Below, one piece after another: positions 7,331 to 15,000 of a stretch of 21,477 nt of DNA (position 1 is the first letter of the stretch; each line of letters begins with the position of its first letter). The notes beneath the pieces are model-generated. The model was given only the letters and a program-made list of their open reading frames with translations, did no database searches and was not told the origin of the DNA. A program made the translations under genes and the position numbers. This stretch comes from an uncultured Akkermansia sp. (GTDB lineage Bacteria > Verrucomicrobiota > Verrucomicrobiia > Verrucomicrobiales > Akkermansiaceae), in the NCBI GenBank assembly GCA_904502165.1, contig CAJGDB010000023.1:1-21477 (forward strand), read 5' to 3'.

Positions 7331-8521
7331 TTATACCTGGGTTTGCGGAGCCGCGATGGCACCGAAGTAGTGGGCGCAGCACCAGAGTGCGCGGGGGTGG
7401 TGGAAGAAAGATTTCCACATGGACCCCTTGAGCCCATTGGTGGTGGTGCCATCCTGGTTGCAGTAGCCGAACCACTCACCATGTTCCTTGTCCTGCAGGT
7501 GTTCAAAGGACCAGTCATGGATGCGCTGGTGCCATTCGGCATATTTTTCATCACCTGTCATGACATAGGCCAGGCAGGTGCCGATAAGGGCTTCATCGTG
7601 CGGCCACCAGAACTTCATGTTGTGCCAGTATTCCTGCACGGGCTTGTTGTAGACATCCGTGTAGTAGAGCAGGCCGCCGTACTTCTTGTCCCAGCCGCGT
7701 TCCAGCGCCCAGTCAATCATCTTGCAGCCGATTTCGATGAGCTTCTTGTCGCCACCGCGGTAGCGGGCTTCCTCCAGCACGAACCAGCCGCCTTCGATGT
7801 CGTGGCCGGGGTTGAGGACGCGCTCGTCGAAGTGGTCGATAACAGAGCCATCGGGAGCCACATTCTCCATGACTGCCTTGATATCCTCGTGCAGGAAGAG
7901 ACGCTGCAAATCATCGATGCAGCGGTCAATCCAGGCTGTGTAGAAACCATCCGTATCACCCAGGTAGCGGCGAAGTTCCTGAGCGGTGACAATCATAATC
8001 ATGCGGCAACCCAGGTTTTCGCCGGGGCGGTTGCCCGTGCTCTTGGGGGCCATCTTGCCGGGGGTGAAATTGATGTCTGCGTAGATGTCGAACCAGTGGC
8101 GGGCGCGTTCTGCGCTGTGGGCTTCCCCCGTGGCACCATAGTGGGCAGCCCAGGCAATGGCTGCGAAGCATTCGCTGTAAGCGTAGCGACGTTTTCGGAT
8201 AGGGGTGCCGTCAGCCGTCATGTGGAAGTACATGCGGCCGTCTGCGGGGTCCACGCATTTTTCCTCGAGGAACTTCAGTGCGCTTTCGGCGTACTGCATC
8301 CATTCGGGGCGCTTCTCAATGCTGTTGTAGCAGGTAAGGAGCATCCAGGCCATGCGGCCCTGGGCCCATACGTTCTTGTCTGTATCTACCAGTGTGCCGT
8401 CAGCCGCGCAGCAATGGTAGAGACCCCCGTTCACTGTGTCCAGTGAACGGGGAAACCAGAACGGCTCTACCTCATTGAGCAGCTTGTCTTTGTAAAATTC
8501 GCCAAGTGCTTTTGTATCCAT
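7331..8521 (-). CDS. N-acylglucosamine 2-epimerase (AGE family)
   Basis: 396 residues, the normal length for this alpha6/alpha6-barrel family. It interconverts N-acetylmannosamine and N-acetylglucosamine, the step after sialic acid cleavage. Family residues are visible: Arg56 in VWAQGRMAW, the NPGHDIEGGW motif with His240, WWPHDEAL with His308, and His374/His375 in SFFHHPRALW, matching the catalytic histidines of the animal renin-binding protein. The gene follows nanA after 23 bases and precedes the phosphofructokinase paralogue by 18, so it is co-transcribed. The bases before its ATG are pyrimidine-rich (CTCCTC) with no Shine-Dalgarno sequence. A perfect 12-bp hairpin lies within codons 24-33. 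Cellobiose 2-epimerase activity is a less likely alternative given the nanA neighbour. Confidence 0.92.
   Translation of the reverse strand: MDTKALGEFYKDKLLNEVEPFWFPRSLDTVNGGLYHCCAADGTLVDTDKNVWAQGRMAWMLLTCYNSIEKRPEWMQYAESALKFLEEKCVDPADGRMYFHMTADGTPIRKRRYAYSECFAAIAWAAHYGATGEAHSAERARHWFDIYADINFTPGKMAPKSTGNRPGENLGCRMIMIVTAQELRRYLGDTDGFYTAWIDRCIDDLQRLFLHEDIKAVMENVAPDGSVIDHFDERVLNPGHDIEGGWFVLEEARYRGGDKKLIEIGCKMIDWALERGWDKKYGGLLYYTDVYNKPVQEYWHNMKFWWPHDEALIGTCLAYVMTGDEKYAEWHQRIHDWSFEHLQDKEHGEWFGYCNQDGTTTNGLKGSMWKSFFHHPRALWCCAHYFGAIAAPQTQV
8425..8452 (-). other. Perfect 12-bp hairpin near the 5' end of the epimerase gene
   Basis: CCCCGTTCACTG (8425-8436) and CAGTGAACGGGG (8441-8452) form a perfect 12-bp stem with a 4-base loop, covering about nucleotides 70-97 of the epimerase coding sequence (residues Pro-Arg-Ser-Leu-Asp-Thr-Val-Asn-Gly). 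No T-run follows it on either strand. It may affect mRNA stability or translation of the operon, or be incidental. Confidence 0.5.
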
Positions 8522-8544
8522 GAGGAGATAGAGGAGTTAGAGCT

Positions 8545-9471
8545 TTACTTGTAGATGGCCCAATCGTAGAAGCCGATAGCCTTGAGTTCGCTCTTGAGAG
8601 CTTCGAGGGTGGCCTTGTCCTGCTTGCCCATGGGCAGGCGGGCCGGTCCGAAGTCAACGCCGGTCCATTCGCTCATGAGGTACTTGCAGCAGCCCATGTA
8701 GCCCTTGCCGGCAATGATGTTGATCATGGTGACGGAAAGCTGCTGCAGGCGGCGGGCCTCAGCGAGGTCGCCGGCATCTACGGCCTTCATGATGTCATCA
8801 TACAGCTTGGGAGCATAGTTGAAGGAGGAACCTACACCGCCCTTGGCACCAGTGGCGTATGCGCCCAGGAACCATTCGTCCACACCCCAGGGAATGTCGT
8901 ACTTGCCGCCATCGTAGTTGAGGGCATCCATGTAGAGGGCGAGGTCGGGGTTGGTGAACTTCACACCCACGAAGTTAGGAATCTTCTTGGCGCAGGCCTC
9001 AATCATCTTGCAGGGGTTGAAGCCCACGTGGGTGAGAACGGGGATGTCGTAGAAGTAGAAGGGCAGCTCAGGAGCGCCGGAAGCGGCAACTGCAAGGCTG
9101 TCCACCAGCAGGTCTACACTGCCGGGCTTGAAGTAACAGGGGGAGTTGCTGGCGGTACCAGTAGCACCACATTCAGCAGCATAGGCAGCCAGCTCGCGGC
9201 CGTCGTACACGCAGTTGCCACCGGTGTGAACGATAACGTCGATACCATACTTCTTACCGGCTTCGCCCCAGGCGGCCATGTTTTCCTTGCGTTCCGTGAG
9301 CTGCATGTGAGCAGATTCACCAGTAGAGCCGGTGATGAAAACGGACTTGATACCCTGGCTGGCCAGGAACTTGGCCTGAGCGTCAACTGCATTGGGGTTG
9401 CAGGAGCCATCGGCGTTCATCGGGGTGTGCGTAGCAGCGCAGAGACCGTGGATTTTGAATGTGGTTTCCAT
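8545..9471 (-). CDS. nanA: N-acetylneuraminate lyase
   Basis: 308 residues, the usual size for the DHDPS/NAL TIM-barrel family. It splits N-acetylneuraminate into N-acetylmannosamine and pyruvate in the cytoplasm. Visible features are GSTGES (48-53), the pyruvate-binding motif, the catalytic Tyr141 in YFYDIP, and the Schiff-base Lys171 in VGVKFTN. Dihydrodipicolinate synthase is the main alternative, but the sequence style (YFYDIPVLTHVG, FGPARLP near the C-terminus) and the adjacent epimerase favour the sialate lyase. It is the first gene of the five-gene operon. No Shine-Dalgarno sequence precedes the ATG, and I found no convincing promoter in the 113-base gap upstream. Confidence 0.92.
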   Translation of the reverse strand: METTFKIHGLCAATHTPMNADGSCNPNAVDAQAKFLASQGIKSVFITGSTGESAHMQLTERKENMAAWGEAGKKYGIDVIVHTGGNCVYDGRELAAYAAECGATGTASNSPCYFKPGSVDLLVDSLAVAASGAPELPFYFYDIPVLTHVGFNPCKMIEACAKKIPNFVGVKFTNPDLALYMDALNYDGGKYDIPWGVDEWFLGAYATGAKGGVGSSFNYAPKLYDDIMKAVDAGDLAEARRLQQLSVTMINIIAGKGYMGCCKYLMSEWTGVDFGPARLPMGKQDKATLEALKSELKAIGFYDWAIYK

Positions 9472-9520
9472 AGTTTATTGGTTGTGTTTTTGAGTGAGAA
9501 TATCCAGAGCAAAAAAAATT

Positions 9521-9548
9521 GCCCTGTGCTACTTTTAACGCATAGGGC
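9521..9548 (-). terminator. Terminator of the small membrane-protein gene
   Basis: GCCCTGTG (9521-9528) and CATAGGGC (9541-9548) form an 8-bp stem with one mismatch and a 12-base loop. Read on the minus strand a run of eight T residues follows (complement of 9511-9518). A shorter T-run also follows on the plus strand (9552-9557), so it may act both ways. It separates the gene at 9585-10022 from the nanA operon. Confidence 0.65.
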
Positions 9549-9584
9549 ATGTTTTTTCAAGAATAAACTGCGTGGTGCAGCGAT

Positions 9585-10022
9585 TTATGGGTGATTTTTT
9601 GCCTTAATTCTGCGGAAACGCAGTTTCAGTTCATCTTCCGGTCGGTTTCTGGCCTTATTCCTGGCGCGGATGAAATCGCGGGCTTCAGGAGGCAGTTTGT
9701 CCACAATGTAGAAATCCACCACAGCGAGGTCATCATCCTCAAAGCTGATACCAATCAGCCATTTGTCCTTACCCTTCGAAACCTCTGCGGTGTAGGGTTC
9801 AGAATCTGTCTGCACCCAGGTATACAGGAATGTACCCTTGTAATGGGCGCTACGCCAGCGGGCAGTGGAATCCGTAACCTGCACACTGCCCATTTTACCA
9901 TATTCCTGCCATTCGCCCTGAACCAGCAGGCGCGGATCCTTGAACCAGCCAGGCAGCCACAGGGCCAGGCAGCAGAGAAGACTCAGTAGAACAAGAAGGA
10001 AGAGGAGACGAGACCGGGGCAT
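9585..10022 (-). CDS. Small membrane-anchored protein, function unknown
   Basis: 145 residues. The N-terminus (MPRSRLLFLLVLLSLLCCLALWLPGW) begins with two Arg and a hydrophobic helix at about 6-24, so the protein is a signal anchor with its body outside the cytoplasm or an uncleaved membrane protein. The Leu-Leu-Cys-Cys stretch is not a good lipobox. The rest is a compact polar domain with alternating hydrophobics (about 35-115), suggestive of a small beta-sheet fold, and a very basic C-terminus. I do not recognise a family. It is divergent from the gpmA pseudogene across 67 bases that contain a 16-base palindrome, and it ends at its own terminator. Confidence 0.75.
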   Translation of the reverse strand: MPRSRLLFLLVLLSLLCCLALWLPGWFKDPRLLVQGEWQEYGKMGSVQVTDSTARWRSAHYKGTFLYTWVQTDSEPYTAEVSKGKDKWLIGISFEDDDLAVVDFYIVDKLPPEARDFIRARNKARNRPEDELKLRFRRIKAKNHP

Positions 10023-10037
10023 ACCATGTTCATGGTA
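10022..10037. promoter_or_regulatory. Palindrome in a divergent intergenic region, possible operator
   Basis: TACCATG (10022-10028) and CATGGTA (10031-10037) form a perfect 7-bp inverted repeat with a 2-base centre, immediately upstream of the minus-strand start at 10022 and on the promoter side of gpmA. CATAAT at 10039-10044 is a -10-like box for the plus strand. The spacing fits a dimeric regulator site, but no regulator gene is nearby and the evidence is only symmetry. Confidence 0.35.
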
Positions 10038-10089
10038 ACATAATCTGCCCGTTTTGCAATCATGGAATAAAGGTCGGCATCATTTCAGT

Positions 10090-10764
10090 ATGAAAGAACT
10101 GGTGTTGCTCAGGCATGGGGAATCGCAATGGAATGCAGAAAACCGCTTTACCGGCTGGGCAGATATTCCCCTGTCTGTGCGGGGGAGGAGGGAATCCGAA
10201 CTCGCCGGGCGGCGATTGCGCGAGAGCGGTTTTACATGTGGCGCGGCCTGTGTATCGCTTCTAATGCGGGCTATCCATACACTCAATATCGTATTGGCCG
10301 GGCTGGATCGCGCCTGGGTGCCGGTTCATAAGGATTGGCGGCTCAATGAAAAGCATTACGGAATTCTGGAAGGGCGAAACAAGAAGGAAGTGGAGCTTGA
10401 GGTAGGGGAGAGCCTTGTATGGCGCTGGCGGCGGGCGTATGATTGCCCGCCTCCTCCGTTGCCCGCGGGAGATGAGCGGCTGCCGGTGAATGATGTGCGC
10501 TAGGCCTCCCTGCCGCCGGAGAAACTACCTGCTACCGAATCTCTGGCCGATACCCGGCGGCGCGTGCTTGCCTGCTGGGAGGAACAGATGCGCCCGGCGC
10601 TGTATACGACCGGTTCTCTGCTGGTGGTGGCCCATGGAAACAGTCTCCGGGCCTTGCTGATGCAACTGCGGGGAATGAGCCCGGCAGAGGTGGAGCAACT
10701 GGAGATTCCCACCGCCCAGCCCTTGCGGCTGCTATTTGATGATGAAATGAATCTGCTGCCGTAA
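10090..10764 (+). pseudogene. gpmA: 2,3-bisphosphoglycerate-dependent phosphoglycerate mutase with an in-frame amber codon
   Basis: The reading begins at ATG 10090 with LRHGESQWN (His9, the phosphorylated histidine), FTGWADIPLS, LLMRAIHTL and LNEKHYGILEGRNK, all standard GpmA motifs. At codon 138 (10501-10503) a TAG replaces the Tyr of the family's DPRYA motif, and the same frame continues with TESL, AHGNSLRAL (second catalytic His182) and IPTAQPL to TAA at 10762-10764. There is no frameshift. The 137-residue product would lack half the active site. The total, 224 codons, also ends several residues earlier than usual, without the flexible C-terminal tail. This is either a true nonsense mutation or a base-call error. 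The cell would need another phosphoglycerate mutase. Confidence 0.85.
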
Positions 10765-10836
10765 GGAACTGCTGTTCCTGTTGAAACGCGCTGCCGGCTC
10801 CCCGGAATCGGTTGACCCGCCCGGGGGTGTCGTGTC

Positions 10837-12072
10837 ATGCTTCGCAGCATGGCGATACGAATGAAAGAATGGGGCTTGCTGGCGTACCCGCGTCAGAGAG
10901 TGCATTTGCCGCTCAATGCTCTGAATGACTGGGGGCGCACCGGTCGGATGCTCGGGCAGGAGATAGAATCTGCAGCTCGCGGGGCTGGAGATCTGGCTTT
11001 AGAATGGCACCGCGTGGCAAGCACTGGCAGCGATGCCGATGTTGCCGGCATGCTGGAGGAAATTGGCCGCGAGACAACGGAAGAACTGATGGAACTGCCT
11101 GTCCGGGACTGGGATTACAGCTGGAATCAGGCATATACTCCGCGAGTGCAGCAAATGCTGGCCCAGTTCAGCGGCGATGCCCGCGAGCGGGCTCGCAAAA
11201 TGAGCGAACAGTACGGATACCGCCATTCGCTGGAAGGCCGGCGGCGTATGGAAATTGAAAGACTCCGGGAATCGCGCCGCCAATGGGAGAACCAGGTGGA
11301 ACAAGCCGTGCAGCGCGGCGATGCAGAAAGCGCGCAGCATTGGCTGGAGCAGGGCCGCAGCGTTTTTGTGCCGGAGGAGATGATGCCCCAGCGGCTGGAA
11401 CAGACCCGGAGCCGCAGCTTGCAGGCCCGCTGGCAGCAACGCCTGCAGCAGAATCCCCATGCTGCCCTCATTGCATGGCAGGATGCCCACGAGCAGAAAC
11501 CGGAGGGAGAGGAGGAATTGAAACTCCTGAATCAGGTGGTGGAGAAAACCCGTACCGGCCTGCGCTCCTCTCTGGCCATAAAGATGGCAGCGGGCGTGGA
11601 GCAGGGGGTAGAACCGGATGCCGGAGCCCTGGAACAGGCAGTTCAGGCCGGGGTCATCAACCCGGAGATTCTGCAGACGGCCCGGCAGCCCCGTCATAAT
11701 CTTTCGGCAGATGAGGCCTGCTGCTGGCTCCGGCGTATCGACGAACGCAGCGGAAAGGATGATGACCTGCTTCTGGTGGAAATTGCGGCTGCTCCTATCC
11801 CTGCCGGGGAGCGCCAGCAGTTGTTGCAACGCGTGCAGCAGACGGCTGCCATCCCTTTCAACTTGCGGCAGGCGGTGAGCAACAGACTCTGGAACATGTA
11901 TCACGATGGCCGTTTCGGGTGTCCGGGAGATGAAGCCGCTCTGCGATGCCTGGGCCGCCTGCAGGAAAAAGCTCTGGCTCAGCTGGAGAACAGCAGCGGT
12001 GCGAAGTGGGAGCAATGGCTGGATGGTGTGCAGAAGAATTGCGATGAGTGGGTGTGCTATCAACCTGAATAA
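10837..12072 (+). CDS. Helical phage virion-like protein (putative ejection or internal protein)
   Basis: 411 residues from ATG 10837; starts at 10849 and 10861 are also possible. GGGGGT upstream of 10837 is the closest thing to a ribosome site here. The protein is almost entirely helical and rich in Arg, Gln and Glu. It has an N-terminal Gly/Ala helix (residues about 30-60), a charged coiled-coil-like part (about 120-230), and a unit AVQRGDAESAQHWLEQG followed by a part of the type NPHAALIAWQDAHE. That pattern is common in internal virion or DNA-ejection proteins of short-tailed phages; this is from memory, not alignment. The giant gene starts 3 bases after its stop. No catalytic motif is visible. 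Confidence 0.6.
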   Translation: MLRSMAIRMKEWGLLAYPRQRVHLPLNALNDWGRTGRMLGQEIESAARGAGDLALEWHRVASTGSDADVAGMLEEIGRETTEELMELPVRDWDYSWNQAYTPRVQQMLAQFSGDARERARKMSEQYGYRHSLEGRRRMEIERLRESRRQWENQVEQAVQRGDAESAQHWLEQGRSVFVPEEMMPQRLEQTRSRSLQARWQQRLQQNPHAALIAWQDAHEQKPEGEEELKLLNQVVEKTRTGLRSSLAIKMAAGVEQGVEPDAGALEQAVQAGVINPEILQTARQPRHNLSADEACCWLRRIDERSGKDDDLLLVEIAAAPIPAGERQQLLQRVQQTAAIPFNLRQAVSNRLWNMYHDGRFGCPGDEAALRCLGRLQEKALAQLENSSGAKWEQWLDGVQKNCDEWVCYQPE

Positions 12073-12075
12073 AAG

Positions 12076-15000
12076 ATGATGAACCAATTAGAAATAAAGG
12101 AAATGGAACAGCGGGACCCCCTCCCCCTGGAATCAGTTCTGCCACCGGGTGGAAACTGGGTGCAACAGGAAAATGCAGACGGACAGCAGGAGCCGAATCT
12201 ACTCATGCAGGAAGCTCCCGCGCCAGCGCCTCAATCCCGTCAGGAGCAGCGCTGGCCCGCTGCGGAAGAGCAGAGGGAGCCTATCCCTCTGGAATCCCTC
12301 ACTCCCCTGCCTGTGGTCAATACCGGCAGAGAACTGGAAAAAGGCCTGTATTGGAATTCTCTGCTTTCGGGAAATCTGGATGAGGTGCCGGATGCCGTGC
12401 GCCAGAAGGCCGGTGCAGGTGACCAATCCCTTCCGGCAGATGAGCGGGAGTATCGACTCATGAGCAACATCAATCGTTCCTGGATGGTGGATCATCGCGA
12501 CATGAGCCGCGAACAGGTGCGTTCATCCTGGCCGGAGCTGCGTCAGCAACTTACCCGCGAATTAGGTGTGGGTGATACGGAAGCGGAGCTTTACACTGCA
12601 CTTTCTCTGCAGAATCAGGAAACGCCTGTCCGCGAGAAGGTCCGCCGCCTGTACAGTGAAGCATATCAGGCGGCTCTGAGCGGGCAGGAAATGGAATTGC
12701 CGGAGGATGATATGGAGCGCCAGGTGTGCAGGGAAGCCATGTCTCGCGGCTTGCAGGACAGGGCGGAATATCTGCCTCTGGCAGAGGAGGTGTCGGATGC
12801 CTGGGGTGTCATCAAGGCGCAGGAATCCAACCCCGTCACCCATTACCCGGACTTCGTCATGGGTATGCCAGGCTTGTTGAAGGCGGTTGACGGCCTGGCG
12901 GATATGAGCGCCGATGAACGCGCCCGCGTCTATGCGGTAGCCCGCTCGCTTGATTCAACCAAGCAGCTGGAAGAGAAACCCGCGCACCTGGGGGAAGCCA
13001 TGCTGCACAGTATGCGCCGCGGTTCCTCAGAGATGGGGCATGCGGCCTTGCAGGGTATCGGGCATCTTGCCACAGCGGTGGTGAATACCACAGGCAAGGC
13101 TTTCGAGAGTGAGGGACTGCAGAAGCTGGGCGCCGCCGCAGATAAGCGCCTGCAGGCTCTTGCTGAATTGCGGCGGGTGGCCCAGGGAGAATTGTTCCCG
13201 ATTGATCTGGGAGAAGAATCCGGGCTGATGGAGCAGATGGCCGTAGATGCTGCCGGTGCGTTGCCAGGTGCGGTGGCTGCCTTTGCCGGGTTCCCCGGCT
13301 TTGCGCTCCTTACCCTTTCCGGAACAGGAGCTGCTGTGGCAGAAGCCCGCGAGCGGGCTTCCGATGGCCGGCAGGAACTTCAGACTGCAGCCGGTATTCT
13401 AGGGGCAGCCTTGCAGGGGGCTATCTACATGGGAATGAGCCGAGTGGGCGCACAGCTGCTGAGCCGTACCATCAATAACTTCATCCAGGCTTCCGGTTCC
13501 GGGGTGAAGGGGTATTCCCTCGCAGCGTTGAAAGGGGTGGGGAATCTGACCGCCGAAACAGCTAAACTGCTTATGGCGGGTAAGGCCGCCCATGCCACGG
13601 AACTGGGTATGCAGGAACTGGCTGCCCATGTGGACAACGTGGCTTCCAATATTGATTGGAAAAGTTTCGGCGATAATTTCGTTGATATTGAGGCGAACAT
13701 GCGCGAGGCTGCCATGAATCTGCCGTTTGTGCTGATAGCGGCAGGGCGGGCTTCGCTTCACCATTTCCGGAATCCATCGGCGCTGCTGGAGAATGGTGAG
13801 CTGGGGAGAGTGTGGAAGGTGGACGAGGAACAGGTGCGGCGAATTCTTGCAGAAAAGGATGTCAATGTGCAGACCCGGCTGCTTCAGGACGCCCTGTGCA
13901 ACAGCGTGCGCTGGGGTGGAACCGGAGCACTGGAGCTCTTCATCCGTTCCCTCAAGTTGCTGAATACATCGCATCATACAGGTTTCAAGGAAGAGGCCCA
14001 GGCCCGCGACTTCCTCCACAAGAGAGCGGATTACGAGGGCCTTTCTCATCCCCGATTGCAGGAACGCAATATGCAGGAAACGGAAACAGTGCTTGACCTG
14101 ACCGAACAGGCCTCAGGCCGGCGCGTTGTCCCGATGAACACAGAAAAAGCTCTGCCGTATCTTCGATTGTACGATGAGTGGTTTCAGAAGGGCAATGGTG
14201 AGTTGATGCGGAATCAGCAGGAGGCAGCGACACGTGCAAACTATTACAAGTACCTCATCGACCACCGGTTCAACTTCATACCGACACCCCTTAAACTGGA
14301 TGGCGTATACAATCCCTTCCGTGAGGCCGGAATACGGACCCTGTTCAATGATATTGTTGTGGAGAGCCGGAATCTGAGCTACCAGTCCCTGCTGAACATG
14401 GAAACACTCGACAGTATGCGGCGTTCCTATAAATCTGCCGATTCTGCCCGCAAGGTGACAGATGCCCGCCGGAACCGCCTTATCTCCGAAATGTGCTGCT
14501 CGGTTGTACGTTGTCTGGAAGGTATGCCGTTGAATGCCTCTATGGGCGAGTTGTGTGAGAAAATAGGCAAGATGTATATGGACCGGCGGCGGAGTTCGGC
14601 CTGTGCTCCGAACTGGTTGCGGAAAGTGACAAAGGCTGATTATACCAACTGTTATGAGGTGGCACGGGCCAATGTCCACCAGCGCCACAAGGACGGATTT
14701 GATGAGAAAACAGAATCTTATCGCAATATACTGGGGTATCGGGCCTGTGCAGAAGCTCTGCTTCAGATTATCCCGCACCTGGGAGATTATCAGGAGGTGG
14801 TCAGTATGGGGTATTCGCCCAAGGATGGATATGTGCATCTGTTGAATCGGGAATTCGGCGATATGCTTGATCCGGCAATCTGGAAATACGCCCCCATCAC
14901 TTCCAAGAAACCGAATAAGGGTGATAATCAGTACCGACTCAACAAGTACCAGAAGGATCTTCTTCTTTACTCGGATTTGAGTGGGTATAATCTGGAATCC

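Noticed and set aside
6197..8446. A 749-codon open frame on the plus strand opposite the phosphofructokinase and epimerase genes
   Set aside because: It is antisense to two genes with clear family motifs. Its predicted protein is Val/Ala/Gly/His-rich and of low sense, as expected for the complement of GC-rich coding DNA.
10501..10503. Programmed recoding (for example pyrrolysine or amber suppression) of gpmA
   Set aside because: No suppressor tRNA, structure or synthetase is visible here, and the family has Tyr at this site. A point mutation or read error is simpler.
10765..10778. Terminator for gpmA (GGAAC-TGCT-GTTCC)
   Set aside because: The stem is only 5-6 bp and no T-run follows, so termination is not supported.
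10999..12087. A 362-codon minus-strand open frame within the phage island
   Set aside because: It is opposite a helical virion-like gene whose strand agrees with its tightly packed neighbours. Its content is Leu/His/Pro-rich as in shadow frames.
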